Translations under genes and position numbers: made by a program | Notes under the pieces: generated by a model | What the model was told of the DNA's origin: nothing | Seen by the model: the letters and a program-made list of their open reading frames with translations, nothing else | Database searches by the model: none | In this document: in pieces, positions 51,465-59,553 of the stretch | How the letters are laid out: each line of letters starts with the position of its first letter | How positions within the stretch are numbered: position 1 is the first letter of the stretch | NCBI RefSeq assembly: GCF_019331695.1 | Contig: NZ_JAHBBI010000007.1 | Coordinates: forward strand, 123,941 to 187,940 | Source of the DNA: Bifidobacterium pluvialisilvae | GTDB taxonomy: Bacteria > Actinomycetota > Actinomycetes > Actinomycetales > Bifidobacteriaceae | Length of the DNA: 64,000 nucleotides | Direction: 5' to 3'

Positions 51465-51524
51465 GATTTGTGGTGTCTTATGGTCGTTTTTTCGCCGTAA
51501 AACGACCATAAGACACCACAAATC
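51465..51524. terminator. Perfect 26-bp inverted repeat, bidirectional terminator
   Basis: Bases 51465-51490 and 51499-51524 are perfect reverse complements with an eight-base loop (TTCGCCGT). The arms run from GATTTGTGG to CGTTTT and back. It lies between the convergent hypothetical gene and the DXS-like gene; T/A runs flank the loop rather than follow the stem. A terminator role is inferred from position. Confidence 0.8.
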
Positions 51525-51541
51525 ACGAAGTCCGGCGTATG

Positions 51542-53434
51542 TCAGCCGCGCAGCGCCGTCAGAGCCGCGTCGGCGATGTCGCCGGCGGTGAGCCGGTAGC
51601 GGCGACGCAACGCATCCAATGGAATACGGTCCGTGACCTCCTTGCGGGCGCCGAAATTCAGCACACGCATGGGGCCGCCACCGTAGTAGGCGGCGATCTT
51701 GCCGCCCCAGCCGCCCTCAAGCTGGCCGTCCTCGATGGTGACGACCACCGTATGCCGTTCGCGCAGCGCCTCCAACGTGGCCGTGTCCAACGTCGAATAC
51801 TGATGCGGGTCGACCACCGTGGTCTTCACGCCCGCACCATCCAACGCAACGGCCGCCTCCTCGGCCAGCGGATACGCGTTGCCGAGGCCAAGCACCGCCA
51901 CCTGCGAGCCGGCCCGCGTAACCGTATAGCGCGCCCAAGGGTCATCGGCGACCGACGTGGCCGCGATGTCATCGACCGACACCGCGCCGGACTTACGCGC
52001 CGAACCTGCCGACATCGACATCGAATCGGCGACCGCGCTGTCAGCCGTCTGTGCAACATCCCGTGCGACAAACCGCGGATACGTCCCGCCGCGCTCGCCG
52101 GCCAGCACCGCCTCGCCCGGCATACGAATCGCCACCGGCCTCCGTGCCGGACCGGTCGCCCACGCCAGCATCCGCAGCATCTCGTCGCCGCTCGTCGGCG
52201 CCAGACAGGTCAGCCCCGGCACGTTGCCGAACATCATCACGTCGCCGGCCCCCGAATGCGTGTTGTCGGCACCGGATATGCCTCCCGAGAACACCAGCAA
52301 CGTGCCCGGCGCATTGTTCAACGCGAACTCCTGATGGATCTCGTCGTAGGCGCGCTGGAAGAACGTGGCGCTCGTCGCCAGCACCGGCATGCCGCCCGCC
52401 CGGCCGAGTCCCGCCGCGAACGCCACCGCATGCTCCTCGGCGATGCCCGTGTCGATGTAGTGCCGTCCGGCCGCCGCGCGCCATTCACGCGTGATGCCGT
52501 TCGAGCCGGGCGTCGCCGGCGAGATGACCAGCAGGCCGGGCTCGGCGTCGAACCGTGCCGCCAGCGCGTCCATCGCCATGCCGCCGTACGTCTTCCGCGC
52601 GTTCGGCAACGCCGGCGCGGCATCGGCCGCCGGCGTGGGATTATGCCAGTGGTTGCTTTCCACGCGGCCCTCCTCGGCCACGTCAAGCCCCTTGCCCTTC
52701 AGCGTATGGATATGCACGACCGTCGCATGGTCGCAGTCCTTCACGTCCTCGAACGCGCGCACCAGGGCCGCCACGTCATTGCCGTCCTCGACGTATCGGT
52801 AGTCCAGTCCCATGTCACGGAACAGGTTATGCGGCGACTCTCCGTTCGTCGCACGCAACTCCGCCAATCCCGCGTACATGCCGCCATGGTCCTCGGCTAT
52901 CGACATCTCGTTGTCGTTGAACACGATGATGAGATTGCTGTCCAATTCGGCGGCCTCGTTCAGTCCCTCGAACGCCACCGCGCTCGACAACGACCCGTCG
53001 CCGATCACCGCGACCACGTTGTTCGATCCGCCCATGAGGTCGCGCGCCTTCGCCATGCCGCACGCCAGCGAAACCGACGTGCCGGTATGGCCCAGCACGA
53101 ACGGGTCGTGCTCGCTTTCGTCCGGATTCGTGAACCCCGTCGCCGAGCCGAACAGCGCCTCGTCGGTGAACGCACGACGACGGCCGGTCAGCATCTTATG
53201 CACGTAACTCTGATGCGAGACGTCGAAGATGATGCGGTCGGCGGGGGAGTCGAACACGTAATGCAGGGCGATGGTCGCCTCGACCATACCGAGGTTCGAA
53301 CCGATATGACCGCCCTTCGCCGCGCAATACCGCAGCAATGCGGCGCGGATCTCCTCGGCGAGAGCAGGCAACTGCACCACGTACAGACGTTTCAGATCGT
53401 CAGGTCCGTCGATATGTGCCAGAAGATCGCTCAT
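51542..53434 (-). CDS. 1-deoxy-D-xylulose-5-phosphate synthase-like enzyme
   Basis: Thiamine-diphosphate enzyme of 630 residues. GGHIGSNLGMVE (41-52), SHQSYVHKMLTGR (73-85), the ThDP/Mg motif GDGSLSSAVAFEG (145-157) with NDNEMSIAE, a catalytic Glu in GIAEEHAVAFAAGL (about 370), and a C-terminal transketolase domain. It would condense pyruvate and glyceraldehyde-3-P to DXP for isoprenoids. The forms SHQSYxHKMLTGR and SLACGMAKARD fit a second DXS-like group rather than the E. coli-type VGHQxYPHK, so it may be a paralog with a different acceptor. No other MEP genes are adjacent. Start ATG 53434 behind AAAGGAG. Confidence 0.8.
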   Translation of the reverse strand: MSDLLAHIDGPDDLKRLYVVQLPALAEEIRAALLRYCAAKGGHIGSNLGMVEATIALHYVFDSPADRIIFDVSHQSYVHKMLTGRRRAFTDEALFGSATGFTNPDESEHDPFVLGHTGTSVSLACGMAKARDLMGGSNNVVAVIGDGSLSSAVAFEGLNEAAELDSNLIIVFNDNEMSIAEDHGGMYAGLAELRATNGESPHNLFRDMGLDYRYVEDGNDVAALVRAFEDVKDCDHATVVHIHTLKGKGLDVAEEGRVESNHWHNPTPAADAAPALPNARKTYGGMAMDALAARFDAEPGLLVISPATPGSNGITREWRAAAGRHYIDTGIAEEHAVAFAAGLGRAGGMPVLATSATFFQRAYDEIHQEFALNNAPGTLLVFSGGISGADNTHSGAGDVMMFGNVPGLTCLAPTSGDEMLRMLAWATGPARRPVAIRMPGEAVLAGERGGTYPRFVARDVAQTADSAVADSMSMSAGSARKSGAVSVDDIAATSVADDPWARYTVTRAGSQVAVLGLGNAYPLAEEAAVALDGAGVKTTVVDPHQYSTLDTATLEALRERHTVVVTIEDGQLEGGWGGKIAAYYGGGPMRVLNFGARKEVTDRIPLDALRRRYRLTAGDIADAALTALRG

Positions 53435-53726
53435 CGTGCTCCTTTGCGATAGTCATCCTCGCTACGGAAGGTTCCAACCGCGAAATCATAGTCGACGACA
53501 CACGACGAGGGACGATGACGTGACGAATGCCCTCAACATCTCCGTATAGCCACGTTGTGTATGGACACGTTGGATGTGGCCGCATTGGGTATGGACTGTA
53601 TGGACGCGCCGCATGCGTCCGACCATGCGCGGCCGTCGACGACGTCGTGATTCCGCCGCACAATAGGAACGACGAAACAGGCGGGACGAACCACAACGTC
53701 GGCCGCCGCGATCGAAAGGAACGCCG

Positions 53727-54716
53727 ATGAGGGCCGTATACGCAAGCAACGTGAACTATGACGATCCGATCTCCGTGCTGGCCGTGGGGGAGCGGCCCGA
53801 ACCGGAGCCCCGCGAATACTGGTCCACGATATCCGTCAGGTCGGCGAGCGTGAACCACCACGACCTGTGGTCGCTGCAGGGCGTCGGACTCTCCGACAAG
53901 CAGACGCCGATGATCCTCGGCACCGACGCGGCCGGCGTCCTCGACGACGACATCCCCGTGCGCAAGGGGCTCAAAGCCGGCGACGAGGTCGTGCTCTACA
54001 CGTTCGTCGGCACCGACGGCAACGGCGTCGCCCCCGGCGAACGCCGCACCATCCTCTCCGAGAAATACCAGGGCACCATGGCCGAGAAGACCGCCGTGCC
54101 CAGCGCCAACGTGTTCGCCAAGCCCGCCAACCTCACCATGGACGAGGCCGCCGCGCTCGGCACCAGCTGGCTGACCGCCTATTCGCTCGTGTTCTCCGCG
54201 GCCGGCGTCAAGCCCGGCGACACCATCCTCGTGCAGGGCGCGGGCGGCGGCGTCTCCACCGCGGCCATCATGCTCGCCCACGCGGCCGGCCTCGAGGTGT
54301 TCGTCACCTCCCGCAGCGAGGAGAAGCGCGCGAAGGCGCTGGAGATCGGTGCGGACGGTGCGTTCGAGCCCGGCACGAGGCTGCCGCGCAAGGTCGACGC
54401 CGTCATCGAATCCGTGGGCGCGGCCACATGGTCGCATTCCGTCAAATCCGTGCGGCCCGGCGGCACCATCGCCGTCTGCGGCGCCACCACCGGCGACCAG
54501 CCCGGCGCCGAACTGACACGCGTGTTCTTCCAGGACATCCGTGTGCAGGGCGTGACCATGGGCACGCGCGACGACTTCGCACGGCTCCTGCGGTTCGTCG
54601 AGCACGCCGACCTCCATCCCGTCATCGACTCCACGTATGCGCTCGCCGACGCGCCCGCCGCCTTCCGCAAGGTCCTCGACTGCGACGTCTTCGGCAAGGT
54701 CGTCCTCCACGTGTGA
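53727..54716 (+). CDS. Zinc-independent MDR/quinone-oxidoreductase family protein
   Basis: Medium-chain reductase of 329 residues without catalytic zinc ligands: SVNHHDLWSLQG (39-50), LGTDAAGVLD near 65, and the Rossmann motif QGAGGGVSTAAIM (about 168-180) with later TSRSEEKRAKAL. Likely NAD(P)H-dependent reduction of enones, quinones or aldehydes. Start ATG 53727 behind AAAGGA. Single gene, divergent from the DXS-like gene. Physiological substrate unknown. Confidence 0.8.
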   Translation: MRAVYASNVNYDDPISVLAVGERPEPEPREYWSTISVRSASVNHHDLWSLQGVGLSDKQTPMILGTDAAGVLDDDIPVRKGLKAGDEVVLYTFVGTDGNGVAPGERRTILSEKYQGTMAEKTAVPSANVFAKPANLTMDEAAALGTSWLTAYSLVFSAAGVKPGDTILVQGAGGGVSTAAIMLAHAAGLEVFVTSRSEEKRAKALEIGADGAFEPGTRLPRKVDAVIESVGAATWSHSVKSVRPGGTIAVCGATTGDQPGAELTRVFFQDIRVQGVTMGTRDDFARLLRFVEHADLHPVIDSTYALADAPAAFRKVLDCDVFGKVVLHV

Positions 54717-54959
54717 TTCGCATTATCTGATCGTCGTCTACAACCCGCGTTTATATCGACGCCGCCAAAACGTTGCAATCGCCGTCGTATACGGTATGGG
54801 ACCGGTCCGCTCCCACGACGTTTCCACCGACATTCCGGCCGATTCGCTGGAAACGGCCGGCAAAGTGCAATACCCTTGGGATGCAGTATGGAATAGCGTA
54901 TGCCCGTCGTCTTGCGCGAACCGCGCGACGGCGGGCCCGGCGGGGGAGGTAGACGACCG

Positions 54960-56066
54960 ATGGCCGAAGACAGCGATGCGGTGAACCACGAAACGGCCGC
55001 GACCGAGACGGGACGCAAGGCGACGATAACGTTCGACGACGTCACCAAGACCGTGCTGACCGCCGACGGGCCGAAATCCCTGCTCAAGAACATCACGCTC
55101 ACCTTCGAGGAGGGCGGCATCTATGGCGTCATCGGACTCGGCGGCGCCGGCAAAAGCACGCTGCTCAAGCTCATCGACGGCAACCTGACGCCCACGTCCG
55201 GCACCGTCACCGTGCTCGGCGACAACGTGGCCGGGCTTTCCGACGCCGCACGCGCACGGCTGAGGTCGCGAATCTCCCGGGTCGGCGTCTTCCCCGACTT
55301 CGACGAGGAACGCACCATACTCGAATCCGTGGCCATCGCCGCCGGCGAGGCCGAAAACGCGGTCGAACCCGACGAGGCCGCCCGCGCCAAGGCGCTGCGC
55401 CTGCTGCGCGAGGTGAGCCTGCGCTCGCAAAAGGACGCGCACCCGTCGCAACTGTCCGGCGGCGAACTCCAACGCGCCGCCGTGGCCCGCGCGTTCGCAT
55501 CCAGCCCACGCATCCTGCTGTTCGACGAGGTCACCGCCGCGCAGGACCATATCGAAGGCCGCGAGATCCTGCGACTCATCAAACAGTTCGCCAAGGAGTC
55601 CGGCGCCACCGTGGTGCTCGCCACGCACGAGATCGCCACCGTGAAGGAGATCTGCGACCATATCGTCGTGCTCGACCGCGGGTTCGTGGTCGAGGAGGGG
55701 CCCACCTACGCCGTGATCGCCGACCCGCAGACCGACCAGACGCGCGTGTTCCTCGAGGCGGTCTCCAGCCTCGGCAAGGTCGACACCCTGCTCGCCGGGC
55801 ATGATCCGGTCGTCGACCTGCGGCCCGGCCAGAAGCTCATCGCCCTGCGCTACGTGCACGAGGACGTCTCCGAACCGCTGGTGTCGTTGATCACGCGCAA
55901 GTTCGGCATCGATGTGAACATCATGCTCGCCGACGTGCAGATCGTGGGCAAGTATCCGATTGGCGGCATCGTCGGCGTGTTCGAGGGGCCGGAACGCAAC
56001 ATCCGCGACGCCGTCGCGTTCCTGCGGTCCAAGAAGGTGCGCGTGGAGATCCTCGCCGAGAACTAG
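54960..56066 (+). CDS. ABC ATPase with C-terminal NIL domain, orphan
   Basis: Protein of 368 residues: Walker A GLGGAGKST (59-67), signature LSGGELQRAAVARA (about 165-178), Walker B ILLFDEVTAAQD (about 185-196) and H-loop VVLATHEI, then a NIL-type domain (about 290-368, HEDVSEPLVSLITRKFGIDV) as in methionine importer MetN, where it binds effector methionine. The D-loop region differs from usual MetN. No MetI permease or MetQ lipoprotein is in the window, so its partner must be elsewhere or it is orphan. Start ATG 54960 behind GGGGGAGG; an upstream frame is Gly/Arg-rich and unlikely. Confidence 0.75.
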   Translation: MAEDSDAVNHETAATETGRKATITFDDVTKTVLTADGPKSLLKNITLTFEEGGIYGVIGLGGAGKSTLLKLIDGNLTPTSGTVTVLGDNVAGLSDAARARLRSRISRVGVFPDFDEERTILESVAIAAGEAENAVEPDEAARAKALRLLREVSLRSQKDAHPSQLSGGELQRAAVARAFASSPRILLFDEVTAAQDHIEGREILRLIKQFAKESGATVVLATHEIATVKEICDHIVVLDRGFVVEEGPTYAVIADPQTDQTRVFLEAVSSLGKVDTLLAGHDPVVDLRPGQKLIALRYVHEDVSEPLVSLITRKFGIDVNIMLADVQIVGKYPIGGIVGVFEGPERNIRDAVAFLRSKKVRVEILAEN

Positions 56067-56132
56067 GTCGCGGCCGCTGTTTTCCCCGCTGTTGCGTACA
56101 GTTGTATCTGTTCGGATCAACGGAGGTTAATG

Positions 56133-56630
56133 ATGGCTGAAAACGCACCGATCGTAGCCGTGGTAATGGGTTCTTCCAGCGACTGGGAGACGATGAAGCA
56201 CGCGTGCGAGATGCTCGACAAGTTCGCAGTACCGTATTCCAAGCAGGTGGTCTCCGCCCACCGCACGCCGGAACTCATGGCCGACTTCGCCCATGCCGCG
56301 CGCGGCAAGGGCATCCACGTGATCATCGCCGGTGCCGGCGGCGCGGCCCATCTTCCTGGCATGATCGCCGCGCAGACCACGCTGCCCGTCATCGGCGTGC
56401 CGGTGCGCTCCCACGCCCTCTCCGGCTGGGATTCGCTGCTGTCCATCGTGCAGATGCCCGGCGGCATCCCGGTGGCCACCACCGCCGTCGGCAACTCCGG
56501 CGCCACGAACGCCGGCCTGCTGGCCGTGCAGATCCTCTCGACCACCGACGAGCGTCTGGCCAAGGAGCTGCAGGAATACCGCGACGAACTCAAGAAGAAG
56601 GTAGAGGAGTCCAATGCCCAGCTTGTCTGA
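56133..56630 (+). CDS. purE: N5-carboxyaminoimidazole ribonucleotide mutase
   Basis: Class I PurE of 165 residues; GSSSDWETM (about 13-21), SAHRTPELM (about 42-50) and the [13 protein letters not shown] loop (about 69-81) hold the active-site residues. Interconverts N5-CAIR and CAIR in purine synthesis. Start: second of two tandem ATGs (56133), six bases from GGAGG. It overlaps purK by 17 bases. Confidence 0.95.
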   Translation: MAENAPIVAVVMGSSSDWETMKHACEMLDKFAVPYSKQVVSAHRTPELMADFAHAARGKGIHVIIAGAGGAAHLPGMIAAQTTLPVIGVPVRSHALSGWDSLLSIVQMPGGIPVATTAVGNSGATNAGLLAVQILSTTDERLAKELQEYRDELKKKVEESNAQLV

Positions 56631-57783
56631 GGAAACCAACGGCGCCGTCAAGATGCTGCAGCCCGGCGCCACCATCGGCATCGTCGGCGGAGGCCAGCTC
56701 GGCCGCATGATGGCGATCGTGGCCAAATACCGCGGCTTCCGCATCGGTGTGCTCGACCCGACCCCGGACTGCCCGACCGCGCAGGTGGCCGACTTCCAGG
56801 TCGTCGGCGAATATGACGACAAGACCGCCATCCACGATCTCGCCGAGAAATCCGACGTGCTCACCTACGAGTTCGAGAACGTGGACGCCGACGCCATCGA
56901 CGAGGTGCGGCATCTCGTCGCGGCCCCGCAGGGCACCGACCTGCTGCGCGTCACCCAGGACCGCATCAACGAGAAGACGTTCATCAACAAGCATGGCATC
57001 GAGACCGCGCCATGGCGCGAGGTCAACGACTTCGACGACCTCGAGGCCGCCATCGACGAACTGCACTACCCGTGCGTGCTCAAGACCCGCTCCGGCGGCT
57101 ACGACGGCCACGGCCAGCACGTGCTGAGGAACGACGCCGACCTTGAGAAGATCCGCGCCCGCGGCGACCGTGGCGGCGGCTTCCCGCCGAGCATCCTCGA
57201 AGGCTTCGTCGACTTCGCGTTCGAGGCGTCGATTCTGGTCTCCGGCAACGGCAAGGACTACGTGACGTTCCCGATGGTGCGCAACGACCATCGCAACAAC
57301 ATCCTGCACATCACCGTCGCCCCGGCCGAGGTGAGCGACGAGCTGCACGAGCAGGCCCGCGACCTCGCGCTGCGTCTGGCCAAGGGCTTCGAGCTGGCGG
57401 GTACGCTCGCCATCGAGCTGTTCATCACCAAGGATGGCCGCGTGGTCGTCAACGAGCTGGCGCCGCGTCCGCACAACTCCGGCCACTACACCATCGAGGC
57501 GTGCTCCATCGACCAGTTCGACGCGCACATCCGCGGCATCGCCGGCTGGCCGCTGCCCGAGCCGAAGCTGCTCAGCCCGGCCGTCATGGTCAACGTGCTC
57601 GGCCAGCATGTGGCGCCGAGCCGCGCGCTCATCGGCGAGCATCCCGAATGGAACGTGCACGACTACGGCAAGGCGCAGGTGCGCCACAACCGCAAGATGG
57701 GCCACATCACCGTGCTCACCGACGACACCGCGCGTACGGTTGCCGAGTTGGAGGCCACCGGCGTCTGGGACGACCTCAAGTAG
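56614..57783 (+). CDS. purK: 5-(carboxyamino)imidazole ribonucleotide synthase
   Basis: ATP-grasp enzyme of 389 residues; [14 protein letters not shown] (21-34), TYEFENVD (about 87-94), [15 protein letters not shown] (about 153-167) and [14 protein letters not shown] (about 279-292). Makes N5-CAIR from AIR, bicarbonate and ATP, partner of PurE. Start ATG 56614 inside purE behind AGAGGAG. It ends before a GGTTCCC repeat array. Confidence 0.95.
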   Translation: MPSLSEETNGAVKMLQPGATIGIVGGGQLGRMMAIVAKYRGFRIGVLDPTPDCPTAQVADFQVVGEYDDKTAIHDLAEKSDVLTYEFENVDADAIDEVRHLVAAPQGTDLLRVTQDRINEKTFINKHGIETAPWREVNDFDDLEAAIDELHYPCVLKTRSGGYDGHGQHVLRNDADLEKIRARGDRGGGFPPSILEGFVDFAFEASILVSGNGKDYVTFPMVRNDHRNNILHITVAPAEVSDELHEQARDLALRLAKGFELAGTLAIELFITKDGRVVVNELAPRPHNSGHYTIEACSIDQFDAHIRGIAGWPLPEPKLLSPAVMVNVLGQHVAPSRALIGEHPEWNVHDYGKAQVRHNRKMGHITVLTDDTARTVAELEATGVWDDLK

Positions 57784-57841
57784 TCAAGTAGTTCGGCGCC
57801 ACGACGGCGCCCGCCGGTCTTCATGGCGTCTCCATCATCCG

Positions 57842-58059
57842 CCCCGGTTCCCATCGGTCGCGCAATGCGCGACAAACGGGAACCGGGGCTTCGCTTTGCG
57901 TCCCGTCGGTTGGTAGGTACCGAACGAACAGGAACCGTGGAATCGGATCGGTTCCCATTCGTTGGATGGTGATGCACAAACGGGAACCGCGCCCCGCTTC
58001 CGGTTCCCATTGGTCATATGCGCGCAACGAAAGGGAACCGTGGCGTGTCTTCGGTTCCC
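57842..58059. repeat. GGTTCCC/GGGAACC hairpin array
   Basis: CCCCGGTTCCC (57842-57852)/GGGAACCGGGG (57878-57888) with inner GTCGCGC/GCGCGAC; CGGTTCCC (57949-57956)/GGGAACCG (57982-57989); CGGTTCCC (58001-58008)/GGGAACCG (58033-58040); and a lone CGGTTCCC at 58052-58059, with an irregular GGAACCG copy near 57931. Loops carry TGGT or TTGG words. It lies between convergent purK and the 58281 gene. Confidence 0.85.
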
Positions 58060-58077
58060 GTTCGTTGGATGCCGCGC

Positions 58078-58158
58078 AGGTTATAACGCATCCGTGCGTA
58101 AAAGCCTACGTGTGAGAGCTTCCAGCGTGGGGTTCTGCACAAGCGTCCGTTATAACCT
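58078..58158. repeat. 11-bp inverted repeat AGGTTATAACG
   Basis: AGGTTATAACG (58078-58088) and CGTTATAACCT (58148-58158) are perfect reverse complements 59 bases apart; each contains the palindrome GTTATAAC. Within the gap are CCTACGTG-like words. Nature unknown; it could be protein-binding sites or the ends of a small repeat element. Confidence 0.6.
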
Positions 58159-58208
58159 ACGTCAGGCCATTCGCGCACGACCGAATGACGTCCCCGACCC
58201 CCGCACAT

Positions 58209-58252
58209 GAAAAAGCCGTTGCATCGACAACCGTATCGATGCAGCGGCTTTG
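58209..58252 (-). terminator. Intrinsic terminator of the 58281-58604 gene
   Basis: On the minus strand GCCG-C-TGCATCGA pairs with TCGATGCA-A-CGGC and is followed by TTTTTC; on the plus strand the stem is also followed by TTTG, so it may act weakly both ways. Confidence 0.8.
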
Positions 58253-58280
58253 TTATAAGAAAGTCGGAGAAGAACGACGC

Positions 58281-58604
58281 TCAGCCGCGCTTCTTGACGA
58301 GGTCCTCGGAATCCTTGTCAAGCGTGGCCATGATGGCGTGCTGTGCGTCCTTCACGTAACCGAATCCACCGGCCTTGGTGAACGCGGTCTTGGCGGCCTC
58401 GTCCTCGGCGACGGCGCGCGTCACGCGGGCGATGGCGACCAGCACGTTCGGCAGCTGCGAATCGGGAGCGTCGTTGCCCAGTTCTCCGTAGAAACGAATC
58501 GTTTCCACATCGTTCGGATTGGCGCCGTTGGTGGGAGCAGCCTTCAGTGCTTCAACAATGCCGCCGAGATATTGCTTCATTGGATACTCATTTGGAATGC
58601 TCAT
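58281..58604 (-). CDS. Conserved hypothetical protein, 107 residues
   Basis: Small soluble, mostly helical protein, not recognised. It begins MSIPNEYPMKQYLGGIVEAL, has an acidic middle (NDVETIRFYGELGNDAPDSQ) and a helical end (AQHAIMATLDKDSEDLVKKR). Start: ATG 58604 with AGGAG only two bases ahead; ATG 58580 (MKQYLGG) is the alternative. A good terminator follows. No operon partner. Confidence 0.65.
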   Translation of the reverse strand: MSIPNEYPMKQYLGGIVEALKAAPTNGANPNDVETIRFYGELGNDAPDSQLPNVLVAIARVTRAVAEDEAAKTAFTKAGGFGYVKDAQHAIMATLDKDSEDLVKKRG

Positions 58605-58784
58605 GGCTCCTATGGTAGAAGGGTTCCCGTGGATTTCCAGCCGTCAATCGTTCTATGCACCCCAAAGGGAAAACGCTGGAATTCGGGCGCAGACGGGCCT
58701 ACAATAACATTGTATTGGTTGCTCATCGGGGGATAGCGGAGCTGAGGCAGCGACGTTGGGTGAGCTCCGGTGCGGGGTGGAAGG

Positions 58785-58907
58785 CGAAAACGCGAGTTGT
58801 GGGTGTTCGAAATGGCAAATATTCATGCCGGGGATTGAAAATCGTTGCAATCCCGTTGGCTGATATCGGGGAGCCGGAAAACAAACACCCACAACTCGGG
58901 GTTTTCG
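58785..58907. repeat. Large imperfect inverted repeat
   Basis: The CGAAAAC...GAGTTGTGGGTGTT arm (58785-58806) faces its complement AACACCCACAACTC...GTTTTCG (58884-58907). Inside, GGGATTG/CAATCCC makes a second stem (about 58841-58854). Its GTGGGTG word recalls the phased arrays but the linkers differ. It lies in the 528-base gap between the hypothetical gene and microprotein 2; no gene is supported there. Confidence 0.65.
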
Positions 58908-58994
58908 TATATTCGAATCGTGTGGAGTGCAATACGCCGGAATGGAATGCCGTAGGAATCGGCAAATGCTTTTTGACTCTTGTGGAAACGCCCG

Positions 58995-59024
58995 GAAAAA
59001 GAAAAAGACGGACATCGTTGTCCG
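58995..59024 (-). terminator. Intrinsic terminator downstream of microprotein 2
   Basis: On the minus strand CGGACA pairs with TGTCCG over a four-base loop, followed by TCTTTTTCTTTTT. It lies 109 bases after the microprotein stop and is the first terminator on that strand. Confidence 0.75.
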
Positions 59025-59132
59025 CTTTCCCTCACATACTCGGTCCTGGCCACCGCCTGATCTTTCGCGGCCGCCGCATATCCGCCGGGAGACGCCGTAT
59101 CCCGCAACGGTGGAATCGCCTGGAACCGTGAA

Positions 59133-59258
59133 TCAGCGATCCTGGGCGATCTTGATGATGGTGTTGTTCATCTCCTTGTTGGAGAAGCCCATCGTGCCGG
59201 CCATCCGGGAGCTGCCGTAGAGGGCCAGACCGCGAAGCATCGAATCCTTGAATGACAT
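59133..59258 (-). CDS. Microprotein family member 2 (41 residues)
   Basis: Starts MSFKDSMLRGLALYGSSRM and ends KIAQDR. It has the family layout: Lys4, hydrophobic RGLALYG core (9-15), a small/Ser-rich turn, and a C-terminal helix NKEMNNTIIKIA ending D-R. Most similar to members at 61993 and 61352. Start ATG 59258 behind AAAGGTGG. A possible promoter at 59413-59441 leaves a leader of about 145 bases, and a terminator follows at 58995-59024, so it is probably a single-gene unit. No signal peptide or Cys. Function unknown. Confidence 0.78.
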   Translation of the reverse strand: MSFKDSMLRGLALYGSSRMAGTMGFSNKEMNNTIIKIAQDR

Positions 59259-59412
59259 GATTGCCACCTTTCATAGTGTTTCTTTATCGATTGACTGCGT
59301 TAAGAAGTAAAGCCCGGAATCCGATGCTCGCTGCCGTCGATTTTCGAACAATCCTTCGGAAATCAATGATTCCGCGTATCGCTTCCGTTGTTTTTCCTTC
59401 CCGACGATTCCC

Positions 59413-59441
59413 AATATAACTTATGAAATCGGTTTCAGTAA
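59413..59441 (-). promoter_or_regulatory. Possible promoter of microprotein 2
   Basis: On the minus strand TTACTG (59436-59441) and TATATT (59413-59418) are 17 bases apart. It lies in the divergent region with endonuclease IV. Confidence 0.45.
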
Positions 59442-59553
59442 GTCGTGCCACGATTTGTCATCAGGAATTAACCTTGGTGGGATTCGGACCGCGGGGACGT
59501 GTAGTCTCGAACATGGTTCTGCATCACACGGGAAGACGGGAAGGAAGATCTCC

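Noticed and set aside
54717..54959. Methionine-type riboswitch or T-box before the NIL-domain ABC gene
   Set aside because: No SAM-box or T-box conserved blocks and no terminator/antiterminator pair could be found.
58823..59107. Minus-strand frame of 94 residues downstream of microprotein 2
   Set aside because: Starts at a TTG with no ribosome site, runs through a terminator and an inverted repeat, and has no recognisable domain.
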